The position numbers and the translations under genes were made by a program. From NCBI RefSeq assembly GCF_021117425.1, contig NZ_CP088298.1, forward strand, positions 1,550,001 to 1,614,000: a stretch of DNA of 64,000 nucleotides, in the 5' to 3' direction. Of the stretch, positions 1-8,035 are shown in pieces (the stretch's first letter is position 1; each line of letters opens with the position of its first letter). The notes below the pieces were generated by a model. The model made no database searches. It saw only the letters and a list, made by a program, of their open reading frames with translations, and was not told the DNA's origin. Origin of the DNA: Brevibacterium zhoupengii. Its GTDB lineage: Bacteria; Actinomycetota; Actinomycetes; Actinomycetales; Brevibacteriaceae.

Positions 1-2
1 CG

Positions 3-1187
3 GCATTCGTCGTCGCCACCGTCTTCTGGATCATCGGACTCGGATCACAGCTGCCGTACTCGATCATTCCCGAGTGGGCGTTCGCCCTGTGGGGCGTCGT
101 CCACGGGCTGAGCGTGTCGACGATGGGCTTCGACTTCTCACTGGCTCCGAGCCTGGTCACTCTCGGCATCTGGTTCTTCTTCGCCGCAGGCGCCAAACGT
201 CTGGTCGCCGGCATCACCGAAGAGGAATCCGCGGACGTTGAGATCATGGACGCAACAGGGTGGAAGCAGGTCGGCATCGCGGTGACGACGTACGTCCTCG
301 CCTATGCCGTTCCGATGGTCACGTTGACCTTGCTGCTGGGGGAGGGGACACCGACACCGTTGGGCTTCCTCCGCATCGGTCTCCTGCTGCTGTCCGCCGC
401 GGCGGCCGGGTTCCTCTGGGTGCGCGGTGTTGACGACGTACCGCGCCTTCGTGATCTCGACAGCGAGGTCTGGGAAGCTGGCGCCCATCTGGTCAAGCGA
501 CTGCTGTGGGGGTCGGCGTTCCTCTCCGTCCTCGTCATCGCCTCCGGCATCGTATTGAGGTGGGACGAACTGAGCGAATCACTGCAGGTCTACAGCTCAC
601 CTCTGTCTGCCGGTGTGGGTCTGCTCGTCATCCAGCTCCTCTTCGCCCCTGGCATCCTGTTCGCTTCACTGTCTTGGATCGCAGGCACCGGTGTCAGCGT
701 GGGAGCCGGAGGCTCAAGTTCGGTGTTCCACACCGCGACGGGGCCGGTCCCACATGTGCCTGTGCTCCAGCTGCTCGTCGGTGACTACCCCGCATGGACG
801 GCTGCGGCACCGGTGCTGCTCGTCCTGCTCGGAGTCCTCAGCGTCATCCTCGGTCGAAACCGTGCCCGCCAGGTGATGGGTGCTTCGTGGCCCGGGCTCG
901 CGACCGCAGCGGTCAAACTCTTCGTCGTGCTCCAGGTCCTTGCAGTGTTCGCTCGCGGGGCCATGGGGCCACTGGGGCTGTCGGCATTCGGGCCCTCGCC
1001 GCTGACCTCGGCTCTGGTCGTCACCGTATGGGTGGCGGTGGGCATGGCTGTCGGGCTGTTGCTGACCAGGCTCTCCGATATGCAGGCGGGGTCGGGATCC
1101 TCCGATGACGAGGATGATTTCGACGACGAGGAACCCTTCGGCCACATTGCCGACGAACGACGCGCCGACTACTCCGACGAGGACTGA
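3..1187 (+). CDS. DUF6350 family membrane protein (5' truncated by window edge)
   Basis: The reading frame is open from the first complete codon of the window, so the true start lies upstream; the internal GTG at 114 is probably not the start. At least seven hydrophobic segments are visible, and the last 35 or so residues are an acidic cytoplasmic tail rich in Asp and Glu. Its position directly before purN-purH is typical of the actinobacterial DUF6350 family, whose members have been annotated as cell-division protein PerM. The function is unknown. Family placement rests on topology and gene order, not on a catalytic motif. Confidence 0.75.
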   Translation, partial: AFVVATVFWIIGLGSQLPYSIIPEWAFALWGVVHGLSVSTMGFDFSLAPSLVTLGIWFFFAAGAKRLVAGITEEESADVEIMDATGWKQVGIAVTTYVLAYAVPMVTLTLLLGEGTPTPLGFLRIGLLLLSAAAAGFLWVRGVDDVPRLRDLDSEVWEAGAHLVKRLLWGSAFLSVLVIASGIVLRWDELSESLQVYSSPLSAGVGLLVIQLLFAPGILFASLSWIAGTGVSVGAGGSSSVFHTATGPVPHVPVLQLLVGDYPAWTAAAPVLLVLLGVLSVILGRNRARQVMGASWPGLATAAVKLFVVLQVLAVFARGAMGPLGLSAFGPSPLTSALVVTVWVAVGMAVGLLLTRLSDMQAGSGSSDDEDDFDDEEPFGHIADERRADYSDED

Positions 1188-1223
1188 ACCACGAGTGGGG
1201 CCTGATCCACAGTCGAGGATGGC

Positions 1224-1670
1224 TCAGTTCGTGCCGGGCAGTTCCTGGCCGGTGAGCTGTTTGAACCAGTCACCGAGCCCGGTCTGGTACTCCGTGGTGC
1301 ATGAGAGCTGAGCCTGCTGCGTGATGGCATCACGAACGCATTCCTCATACTTCGACTGCACCGGCCAGAGGACGACGGAGGACATCGTCGAGAAGATGAG
1401 GTAGAGAGCGAGCAGGCCACCCAGGATGCCCAGTGACATGTTGCGCTTCTGCTTCGTCCTGACGACGGCCACGATGTAGCGAATCGCCCAGACGATAGCG
1501 GCAATAGCGAAACCGATGGCCGCGACCTTGAACGGCAGCGGATACGTGAACGTCAGGACCGAGGCGAGGATCAGCAGGATCAGGACCAGGCCATGTCGAG
1601 CGGGTGCGGCCTGCTTCTCCTCTTCGGGAGTGGGCGCGCTCTTCTCTTCAGTATTGTTTGGTGACGTCAC
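1224..1670 (-). CDS. Hypothetical membrane protein, 148 aa
   Basis: A charged N-terminus of about 25 residues (many Glu, Lys and Pro) is followed by three predicted membrane helices at roughly residues 28-45, 49-70 and 80-103, then a polar tail with two Cys. The presumed start is a GTG that forms half of the palindrome GTGACGTCAC. No ribosome-binding site is obvious, so the start is tentative. The gene is convergent with the DUF6350 gene and divergent from purN. I do not recognise the family. Confidence 0.6.
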   Translation of the reverse strand: MTSPNNTEEKSAPTPEEEKQAAPARHGLVLILLILASVLTFTYPLPFKVAAIGFAIAAIVWAIRYIVAVVRTKQKRNMSLGILGGLLALYLIFSTMSSVVLWPVQSKYEECVRDAITQQAQLSCTTEYQTGLGDWFKQLTGQELPGTN

Positions 1671-1700
1671 ACGAATAGTTTGTCACAGTCCACTGACAAA
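1661..1700. promoter_or_regulatory. Inverted repeats in the divergent 1670/1776 intergenic region
   Basis: TTTGTCA (1679-1685) and TGACAAA (1694-1700) are perfect 7-bp arms separated by 8 bp. A perfect 10-bp palindrome, GTGACGTCAC, sits at 1661-1670 over the presumed start of the minus-strand gene. The layout suits a dimeric repressor acting on the membrane-protein gene, but no regulator can be named. Confidence 0.4.
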
Positions 1701-1763
1701 AGCCTTGACGGATGGCGGAGTCCGCATTCTGATGCCCTGACCGACAGCCGAAGAGACAAACGT

Positions 1764-1778
1764 TAGAATGGGTCTGTG
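1764..1778 (+). promoter_or_regulatory. Leaderless -10 element of purN
   Basis: TAGAAT at 1764-1769 lies exactly 6 nt before the purN GTG at 1776. This matches the TANNNT-N6/7-RTG arrangement of leaderless actinobacterial transcripts, and no ribosome-binding site is present. Confidence 0.55.
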
Positions 1779-2396
1779 CGCATCGTTCTTCTGGCATCCG
1801 GCTCCGGTACCCTCACACAGGCAGTCATCGACGCGTTCGCAGATGCGCAGCGGGGAGTCGAGATCGTCGGCGTCGGCTCCGACTCGCAGACGGCGGGTGT
1901 TCTCGACCGTGCGAAGGCCCACTCGATTCCCACCTTCGTCGTCCGACCCAAGGACTGCGCAAGCCGCGAAGACTGGAACCTCCAGCTGCGTGACACCGTC
2001 GCAGACCTGACTCCTGATTGGGTGATCTCGGCCGGGTTCATGCGGATCCTCGGGCCCACGTTCATCGCGGCCTTCCACAATCGCATCATCAACACGCACC
2101 CGGCTCTGCTGCCGGCATTTCCCGGCGCACATGGGGTGCGAGATGCCCTCGCCCACGGTGTGCGCATCACCGGCGGCACCATCCACCTCGTCGACTCAGG
2201 AGTCGATACGGGCCCGATCATCACCCAGTTCGCAGTCCCCGTCGACGACGCGGACACAGAAGACACGGTGCACGAACGCATCAAGACCCAGGAGCGGGCC
2301 GAGCTCGTACGGCTCCTGACTCATCTTGCCCACCACGACCTCATTATCGAGGGACGGCATGTCAGCGGATATGCCACCTCGGCGTCCCCAGTCTGA
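1776..2396 (+). CDS. purN: Phosphoribosylglycinamide formyltransferase
   Basis: Transfers a formyl group from 10-formyl-THF to GAR in the third step of cytosolic purine synthesis. At 206 aa it has the usual PurN length. The N-terminal phosphate loop reads LLASGSGT. The catalytic Asn and His are in INTHPALLP and the catalytic Asp is in [11 protein letters not shown]. The GTG start at 1776 follows a leaderless promoter. Downstream purH begins after a 49-nt gap, so the two probably share a transcript. purN-purH order is standard in actinobacteria. Confidence 0.96.
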   Translation: MRIVLLASGSGTLTQAVIDAFADAQRGVEIVGVGSDSQTAGVLDRAKAHSIPTFVVRPKDCASREDWNLQLRDTVADLTPDWVISAGFMRILGPTFIAAFHNRIINTHPALLPAFPGAHGVRDALAHGVRITGGTIHLVDSGVDTGPIITQFAVPVDDADTEDTVHERIKTQERAELVRLLTHLAHHDLIIEGRHVSGYATSASPV

Positions 2397-2445
2397 TCCA
2401 CTCACCAACCGCACGAAACGGCAATCGAGCCTTCAAGGAGGACTT

Positions 2446-4017
2446 GTGACAGGAACCCGCGCGATCAAGAGAGCGCTCGTCAGCGTCTACGACAAATCGG
2501 GATTGGAGGACCTGGCCCGCGGACTGCACGCCGCCGGTGTGCAGATTGTGTCCACCGGTTCGACGGCAGCGAAGATCGCCGAGGCGGGTGCTGCGGTCAC
2601 GAAGGTCGAAGAGCTGACCGGGTTCCCCGAATGCCTCGAGGGTCGGGTGAAGACCCTGCACCCGCGGGTCCACGCCGGCATTCTGGCCGATTCGCGCAAA
2701 CCGGATCACATGAGCCAGCTCGAAGAGCTCGAGATCGAGCCCTTCGACCTCGTCATCGTCAACCTCTACCCTTTCTCCGACACCGTGGCCAGCGGAGCCG
2801 GCTTCGACGACTGTGTGGAGCAGATCGACATCGGCGGGCCGTCCATGGTGCGGGCAGCGGCGAAGAACCACCCGAGTGTCTCCGTCATCACCGACCCCAG
2901 CGACTACCCCGCGGTGATCGAAGCGGCCCAGGGCCAGGGCTTCGATCTCGCGGCCAGGCGCAGCTTCGCTGCCCGCGCCTTCGCCCACACCGCCGCCTAT
3001 GACACGGCCGTGGCCTCCTGGTTTGCCGCCGAGATCGCATCCGGTGCTGAGGATGCGGCAACGCCGTCTGCCGGTCAGCCCGCGTTCGCCGGGGTGACGG
3101 GGGAGAAGCTGACCGATCTGCGCTACGGCGAGAATCCGCACCAGGCTGCAGCCGTGTATTCCGATGGAACCCGCGGAATCGCCGGTGCGAAACTGCTGGG
3201 CGGCAAGGCGATGTCCTACAACAACTACACGGACACCGATGCCGCGATCCGCGCCGCCTTCGATTTCGATCGTCCCGCCGTGGCAATCATCAAGCACGCC
3301 AACCCCTGCGGAATCGCGGTGGCCGACACCGCTGCCGCCGCACACAAGGCAGCCCACGAATGCGATCCTCTGTCGGCATACGGCGGTGTCATTGCGACCA
3401 ACCGCGAGGTCGACGCCGAGCTGGCTGCCTCGATCAAGCCGATCTTCACCGAGTGCCTGGCCGCGCCGTCGTTCTCGGCCGAAGCGCTGGAGCTGCTCTC
3501 GGGCAAGAAGAATCTGCGTCTGCTCGAACTCGGCGACGTCGATTTCGCACCTGCTGAGATCAAGCCGATCACCGGCGGATTCCTCGTCCAGGACCGCGAC
3601 GCGTTCCAGGCCGAGGGAGATACCGCCGAGAACTGGACGCTGGCCGCAGGCCCGGCCGCTGCACCAGAGATGCTCGCCGACCTGGAATTCGCGTGGAAGG
3701 CCTGCCGGGCCGTGAAGTCCAACGCCATTCTCGTGGCCAAGGACGGTGCCTCCGTGGGCGTGGGCATGGGTCAGGTCAACCGTGTCGACTCCGCGAAGCT
3801 CGCCGTCGAGCGTGCCGGTGAGGAGAGGGCAACGGGCGCAGTGGCGGCCTCGGATGCGTTCTTCCCCTTCGCCGACGGACTCCAGATCCTCCTCGATGCC
3901 GGCATCAGCGCAGTCGTGCAGCCAGGCGGCTCGATCCGCGACGATGAGGTCATCGCAGCGGCGGAGAAGGCGGGGATCACCATGTACCTGACCGGGAGCC
4001 GCCATTTCTTCCACTGA
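2446..4017 (+). CDS. purH: Bifunctional AICAR formyltransferase / IMP cyclohydrolase
   Basis: Catalyses the last two steps to IMP. The open frame extends upstream to 2326, but GTG 2446 is chosen because a strong AAGGAGG (2435-2441) sits just before it and the product then starts [19 protein letters not shown], as in other PurH proteins (523 aa). The N-terminal MGS-like cyclohydrolase half carries [12 protein letters not shown]. The C-terminal transformylase half carries IIKHANPCG and ends in a TGSRHFFH motif. The 120 nt trimmed from the open frame overlap purN. Confidence 0.97.
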   Translation: MTGTRAIKRALVSVYDKSGLEDLARGLHAAGVQIVSTGSTAAKIAEAGAAVTKVEELTGFPECLEGRVKTLHPRVHAGILADSRKPDHMSQLEELEIEPFDLVIVNLYPFSDTVASGAGFDDCVEQIDIGGPSMVRAAAKNHPSVSVITDPSDYPAVIEAAQGQGFDLAARRSFAARAFAHTAAYDTAVASWFAAEIASGAEDAATPSAGQPAFAGVTGEKLTDLRYGENPHQAAAVYSDGTRGIAGAKLLGGKAMSYNNYTDTDAAIRAAFDFDRPAVAIIKHANPCGIAVADTAAAAHKAAHECDPLSAYGGVIATNREVDAELAASIKPIFTECLAAPSFSAEALELLSGKKNLRLLELGDVDFAPAEIKPITGGFLVQDRDAFQAEGDTAENWTLAAGPAAAPEMLADLEFAWKACRAVKSNAILVAKDGASVGVGMGQVNRVDSAKLAVERAGEERATGAVAASDAFFPFADGLQILLDAGISAVVQPGGSIRDDEVIAAAEKAGITMYLTGSRHFFH

Positions 4018-4021
4018 GAAG

Positions 4022-4360
4022 GTGAAGGCCCACCCACGCCATGCCAGGCGTGGGCGCGGCCCGATCGCCAAGCGCTGGATCTACTGGAAACGGCGTTACG
4101 CGCACCCTGTCCTGCGCGACTGGGTTCTCCTGGGGTGCCTATTGGGCATCTTGATCGCCGCCGCATGCACCCTCATCGACTTCCATCTCGGTGCGATCGT
4201 GCTGGCAGTTGTGCCGGCAGGATTGGCGATGATGCGCGCCATGCCCGAACCCTGGGCCGAGGTCTGGACCAATCGATCCAAGACCGTCGACATCGCCACG
4301 GGCCTCATCTTCGCCGTGGTTCTCGTGGCTTTGGCGTTCGTCGTCCCGGAGTCACGCTGA
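4022..4360 (+). CDS. DUF3017 family small membrane protein
   Basis: 112 aa with a basic N-terminus of about 34 residues and three hydrophobic segments, ending in VPESR. GTG start 4 nt after the purH stop, so it is almost certainly cotranscribed and translationally coupled with purH. A DUF3017 protein directly after purH is common in actinobacteria. No function is known. Confidence 0.75.
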   Translation: MKAHPRHARRGRGPIAKRWIYWKRRYAHPVLRDWVLLGCLLGILIAAACTLIDFHLGAIVLAVVPAGLAMMRAMPEPWAEVWTNRSKTVDIATGLIFAVVLVALAFVVPESR

Positions 4361-4394
4361 AGCTACCGAGCTCACAGAATCGGTTACTTTGTGC

Positions 4395-4479
4395 ATTCCC
4401 TGAGAAATGGGAATCTTCGGTTACACCGAAGCGGAATAGATGGCAGGGTGAGTGGTGTAAGAAGGTTCGCAAGAACCTT
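4395..4479 (+). promoter_or_regulatory. Three consecutive inverted repeats upstream of the MT0933-like gene
   Basis: ATTCCC/GGGAAT (4395-4400, 4409-4414); CTTCGGT-TAC-ACCGAAG (4415-4431); and AAGGTTC-GCAA-GAACCTT (4462-4479), the last with a GNRA-type GCAA loop. TAGATG at 4436-4441 could be a -10 between the second and third. The third hairpin would then be in the 5' UTR, ending 7 nt before the ribosome-binding site. Confidence 0.45.
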
Positions 4480-4499
4480 TTCCATTGAAGGGAGACAGT

Positions 4500-4682
4500 A
4501 TGGGACTCGACGATCTTACAAACAAAGCCAAGGACGCCGTGAATAGCGAAAAGGGTGAAGAGTTCAGCGATCAGGGTCTGGATAAGGCTACTGACTTCGC
4601 CAATGACAAGACCGGCGGCAAGTTCGAAGACCAGATCAACCAGGGTCGCGACGGAGTCGACGGAAAACTTGGCAATGAGTGA
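4500..4682 (+). CDS. MT0933-like (Rv0909-type antitoxin family) small protein
   Basis: 60 aa, very hydrophilic, no Cys. The pattern GLDKATDFANDKTGGKFEDQI matches the small actinobacterial family annotated as MT0933-like antitoxin. ATG 4500 is preferred over an upstream in-frame TTG because GAAGGGA (4487-4493) is correctly spaced. No toxin gene is adjacent: the next gene is pcrA on the other strand. I would therefore not assume a toxin-antitoxin role; members of this family often behave as stress-induced solo proteins. It is a monocistronic unit ending in a strong terminator. Confidence 0.7.
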   Translation: MGLDDLTNKAKDAVNSEKGEEFSDQGLDKATDFANDKTGGKFEDQINQGRDGVDGKLGNE

Positions 4683-4715
4683 CTTTTAATTCCATCGCCG
4701 CGTCCGGCATGGAAG

Positions 4716-4751
4716 AAGCGCCGAGGTGAATTTACTTTCACCTCGGCGCTT
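4716..4751. terminator. Bidirectional terminator between the MT0933-like gene and pcrA
   Basis: A perfect 15-bp stem (4716-4730 with 4737-4751) and a 6-nt loop lie between two convergent genes, with a T-rich flank on the plus side. Confidence 0.8.
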
Positions 4752-4762
4752 CATTTATGTCT

Positions 4763-7315
4763 TCAGCCGAGCTTCTCGATGGGGGCGTAGCGCAGCAGCA
4801 GGCGCTTCGTGCCCAAGGAGCCGAAGTCCACGACTGCGACCGTCTTGTCGCCGACACCGTTGACCTCCGTCACGGTTCCCAGCCCGAAGGACTCGTGCGA
4901 GACCTTCTCTCCCACCGACACGGTGATGACCTCTCGGTTGGGGCGGATCCGATTCGGGAAACCAGCCACAGGAGACGAAGAGTTCGCGGACCCTGAACGA
5001 GAGCCCGAGGACCTGTTCGACCCTCGTGACGAACCGAATCCACCGCTGCGAGAGCTGCCATAGCCGCCACCGAGGCTTCCCCCGCCGTAGCCGCCGGAGG
5101 AGAAGCCGCCGCCCATGCTGGACGAGAAGGTGCCGGTGTTCTCCCATTCGATGAGGTTCTCGGGAATCTCTGACAGGAACCGGCTCGGCGGGTTGTACTG
5201 CGGCTGGCCCCACATGCTGCGTGTCTCGGCACGAGTCACAATCAGGCGCTGCCTCGCCCGCGTCAGACCCACATAGGCCAGACGCCGCTCCTCAGAGAGC
5301 TCACTGGGGTTCTCGAAGGACCGAGCATGGGGGAAGCCGCCGTCCTCGAGCCCGGTGAGGAAGACGACCGGAAACTCCAGTCCCTTCGCCGTGTGCAGGG
5401 TCATGAGAGTGACCTGTCCGAGTTCGGCATCGGGAATCTGGTCTGTGTCGGAAGACAGGGCCACCTGCTCGAGGAAGGCTTCGATCGATGAACCGGCTGT
5501 GGACGGAGCACCTGGATTTTCATCCGCAGCGTCTGCGCCTGCGTCGTCGGTGCCGTCGCCCGCATCGCCTTCTACGGCTGAAGAGCCTTCGTCGCCGGCA
5601 GCGCTCGAGCCGGTCTCGGCTGATTCTGTGTCCGCGTCATCTGCGTCTTCGTCTTCTGCAGTATCGGCCAGGGCCTGAGTGGCGACGAAGTCTTCGGCCA
5701 CGGCCACCAGCTCGGCGAGGTTGTCGACCCGGGACTCGTCCTGCGGGTCGGTGCTCTTCTGCAGCGACTCGAGGTAGCCGCTCTGTTCGAGGATGGCTTC
5801 GATGACCCGTGAGAGCGGAGCCGCCTCGGCGGTGGCTGCCAGGTCACGCATGAGGTCATAGAACTTCGCCACGGAGGTCTTCGCTCGGGCCGAGAGGTGG
5901 ACGATCTCGTCAAGGCGTCCCAGCGCCGTGTAGAAGCTGATGCCCTCACGGTCGGCGAAGTCTGCGACGATGCCCTCGGTGCGATCGCCGATGGAGCGCT
6001 TGGGGACGTTGAGGATGCGTCGCAGATTCACATCGTCATCCGGATTGGCCACCACGCGCAGATAGGCAAGGGCGTCCTTGATCTCTTTGCGCTCATAGAA
6101 GCGTGTGCCGCCGACGACCTTATAGGGAATGCCCGAGCGGACCAGCGCATCTTCGATGGCACGCGACTGGGCGTTGGTGCGATAGAAGACGGCGAAGTCA
6201 CCGTAGGTGAACTTCTCATCGTCGATGAGCTCATCGACCCGGTCGACGATGAAGCGAGCCTCGGCCTGTTCGTTCTCGGCGACCCAGCCGACGATGGATT
6301 CGCCCGTGCCCTCCGAGGTCCACAGCTTCTTGTCCTTGCGGTCCTGATTGTTGGCAATCACGGCGTTCGCGGCATCGAGGATGTTCTGCGTGGAGCGATA
6401 GTTCTGCTCCAGCAGAATCGTCTCCGCATCGGGGAAGTCCTTCTCGAACTCCACGATATTGCGCACCGTGGCCCCGCGGAAGGCATAGATCGACTGGTCT
6501 GCGTCACCGACGACGGTGAGTTCAGCACCGGTGGCACCACCGGCACCATCACCGGCCAGGGACTTGATGAGGGCGTACTGTGCCGGGTTCGTGTCCTGGT
6601 ACTCGTCGACGAGGATGTGCCGGAAGCGCCGGCGATAGAAGTCGGCCACTTCGGGGAAGGCACCGAAGAGATGCACGGTCTCAGCGATGAGGTCATCGAA
6701 GTCAAAGGCATTGGCCAGACGCAGACGGGAGGTGTAGCGCTTGAACACATCGGCGAGGACCTCGTCGGCCGGATTGTTCGGCCTGGGCATGAAGTCATCG
6801 GGTGTCTGCAGGTCGTTCTTGAGATTGGAGATTCGGTGCAGCATCGACCGCGGGGTGTACTTCTTCGTGTCGATGCCCAGTTCTTTGAGGATCTGGGACA
6901 CGAGCCGCTGTGCATCCTGGGCATCGTAGATCGTGAAGTTGGACTTCATGCCCAGCACCTTCGCCTCCCGGCGGAGGATCCTCACACACGAGGAGTGGAA
7001 GGTCGAGACCCACATGGCACGCGAGGCCGGACCGACGATGGAACGCACGCGTTCGGCCATCTCCTTGGCTGCCTTGTTCGTGAACGTGATCGCCAGGACC
7101 TCACCGGGATGTGCCCGACCGGTGGCCAACGCATAGGCGATGCGCCTGGTCAGAACGGTCGTCTTACCCGAGCCGGCGCCCGCCACGATGAGAAGCGGTG
7201 ACCCTGTGTGGGCGACGGCCTCGCGCTGTCGTGGATTGAGTCCGGTGAGGAGTTCGGCCGTACGTGAGTCGGCTCCCGGCGTGGCTTCTTCGATGTTTTC
7301 AGCTGCAGCAGTCAT
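4763..7315 (-). CDS. pcrA: ATP-dependent DNA helicase PcrA/UvrD, superfamily 1A
   Basis: 850 aa if started at the ATG at 7315 (MTAAAENIEE); a GTG at 7342 would add 9 residues, and neither has a clear ribosome-binding site. A 3'-5' helicase for nucleotide-excision repair and removal of recombination intermediates. Visible motifs are the Q-motif region LNPRQREAV, Walker A AGAGSGKTT, motif II VDEYQDTN, QNYRST, and LMTLHTAKGLEFPVVF. The C-terminal tail has the Gly/Ser-rich stretch and the final domain (KVSHESFGLGTV) typical of PcrA. An acidic insertion of about 55 residues (coded at about 5505-5675), rich in Asp, Glu and Ala, precedes the segment leading to motif V and looks lineage-specific. Confidence 0.96.
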   Translation of the reverse strand: MTAAAENIEEATPGADSRTAELLTGLNPRQREAVAHTGSPLLIVAGAGSGKTTVLTRRIAYALATGRAHPGEVLAITFTNKAAKEMAERVRSIVGPASRAMWVSTFHSSCVRILRREAKVLGMKSNFTIYDAQDAQRLVSQILKELGIDTKKYTPRSMLHRISNLKNDLQTPDDFMPRPNNPADEVLADVFKRYTSRLRLANAFDFDDLIAETVHLFGAFPEVADFYRRRFRHILVDEYQDTNPAQYALIKSLAGDGAGGATGAELTVVGDADQSIYAFRGATVRNIVEFEKDFPDAETILLEQNYRSTQNILDAANAVIANNQDRKDKKLWTSEGTGESIVGWVAENEQAEARFIVDRVDELIDDEKFTYGDFAVFYRTNAQSRAIEDALVRSGIPYKVVGGTRFYERKEIKDALAYLRVVANPDDDVNLRRILNVPKRSIGDRTEGIVADFADREGISFYTALGRLDEIVHLSARAKTSVAKFYDLMRDLAATAEAAPLSRVIEAILEQSGYLESLQKSTDPQDESRVDNLAELVAVAEDFVATQALADTAEDEDADDADTESAETGSSAAGDEGSSAVEGDAGDGTDDAGADAADENPGAPSTAGSSIEAFLEQVALSSDTDQIPDAELGQVTLMTLHTAKGLEFPVVFLTGLEDGGFPHARSFENPSELSEERRLAYVGLTRARQRLIVTRAETRSMWGQPQYNPPSRFLSEIPENLIEWENTGTFSSSMGGGFSSGGYGGGSLGGGYGSSRSGGFGSSRGSNRSSGSRSGSANSSSPVAGFPNRIRPNREVITVSVGEKVSHESFGLGTVTEVNGVGDKTVAVVDFGSLGTKRLLLRYAPIEKLG

Positions 7316-7380
7316 GTCCGGATCAACGATACCGTCCGGCACTGACGCAGGGAAAAGAGGTGAAGGCCGAATGCAGAAGC

Positions 7381-7424
7381 GGCCCCGTTCCGACCACCGC
7401 AGACTGGGTGATCGGAACGGAGCC
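7381..7424 (-). terminator. Terminator of the 7452-7868 gene
   Basis: CCGTTCCGA (7385-7393) pairs with TCGGAACGG (7412-7420), extended by GGC/GCC after a one-base bulge. It lies just past the stop of the minus-strand gene, before pcrA begins. Confidence 0.55.
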
Positions 7425-7451
7425 GCCTCGGCGAATGCTCAGAGGTGACGA

Positions 7452-7868
7452 TCAGTGGACGAAGACGGCCACCAGAACGTTGATGATCGCTCCGGCGAAG
7501 ACCAGATGCGCCATCGTCGCCGAGGGATTCTTCACCCCGGTTGCCACTGCCGCGTCGGCGCCAGCTCCTGCGGGAGCACCATTGAGAGTGCCGGAGGCGA
7601 AGGCCTTCTGCTTCTTGTTGCCGATGAATGCGAAGACGGTGACGAGAATCGCAATGACGAGCTTGATGCCCATCTTCATGTGGTTGACCTCGCCGTCACC
7701 CATCTCGGCGAGACCAAGCAGAAGAATCCCGGTGATCAGCTGTAAATAGGAGCCGTGCAGCATGCCCGGGGCGACTTTGGGGGAGCGGATGAGGCTGAAA
7801 TATCCACCCACGATGATCGCCATTCCGATCAGATGCAGGGCCACTAGAATCTCGCGAAGAATTTCCAT
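7452..7868 (-). CDS. Hypothetical integral membrane protein, 138 aa
   Basis: Four hydrophobic segments are visible, starting MEILREILVALHLIGMAIIVGG and ending VFAGAIINVLVAVFVH, with an Ala/Gly-rich linker before the last helix. ATG 7868 is chosen over the upstream ATG at 7877 because the -10-like TACGAT (7876-7881 on the complement) ends exactly 7 nt before it, as in leaderless genes. The long upstream extension of the frame would run into tRNA-Gln. No family is recognised with confidence. Confidence 0.6.
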   Translation of the reverse strand: MEILREILVALHLIGMAIIVGGYFSLIRSPKVAPGMLHGSYLQLITGILLLGLAEMGDGEVNHMKMGIKLVIAILVTVFAFIGNKKQKAFASGTLNGAPAGAGADAAVATGVKNPSATMAHLVFAGAIINVLVAVFVH

Positions 7869-7931
7869 ACGGTTCATCGTAGTGGCATGATGGTGTCTCG
7901 TGAGCGCGGGCCCTCTACTGGCGCACGCTGT

Positions 7932-8003
7932 TCCGCCCTGGTGTAATGGCAGCACGCCGGCCTTTGGAGCCGTGCAGTATAGGTTCGAATCCTATGGGCG
8001 GAG
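7932..8003 (+). tRNA. tRNA-Gln (anticodon TTG)
   Basis: A 72-nt cloverleaf. The acceptor arms are TCCGCCC and GGGCGGA, the D arm is GTG..CAC, and the anticodon loop CTTTGGA gives TTG. The T arm is ATAGG-TTCGAAT-CCTAT and the discriminator is G. The first base pair of the anticodon stem is mismatched (C/T). CCA is not encoded. It lies 33 nt before glmU on the same strand. Confidence 0.93.
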
Positions 8004-8035
8004 CTGGCCCAATCCGACTTGCGAAGGATTCTAGA

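Noticed and set aside
2326..2445. N-terminal extension of purH to the first start of the open frame
   Set aside because: It overlaps purN, adds 40 residues absent from PurH, and a strong ribosome-binding site marks GTG 2446.
2362..4071. 569-codon open frame opposite purH
   Set aside because: Composition (Arg, Gly, His) and the strong family match of purH on the other strand show it is a shadow of high-GC coding DNA.
4500..4682. Toxin-antitoxin pair
   Set aside because: No toxin gene or small partner is adjacent to the MT0933-like gene.
7946..8035. Upstream extension of the glmU frame
   Set aside because: It runs through tRNA-Gln; the ATG at 8036 has its own ribosome-binding site.
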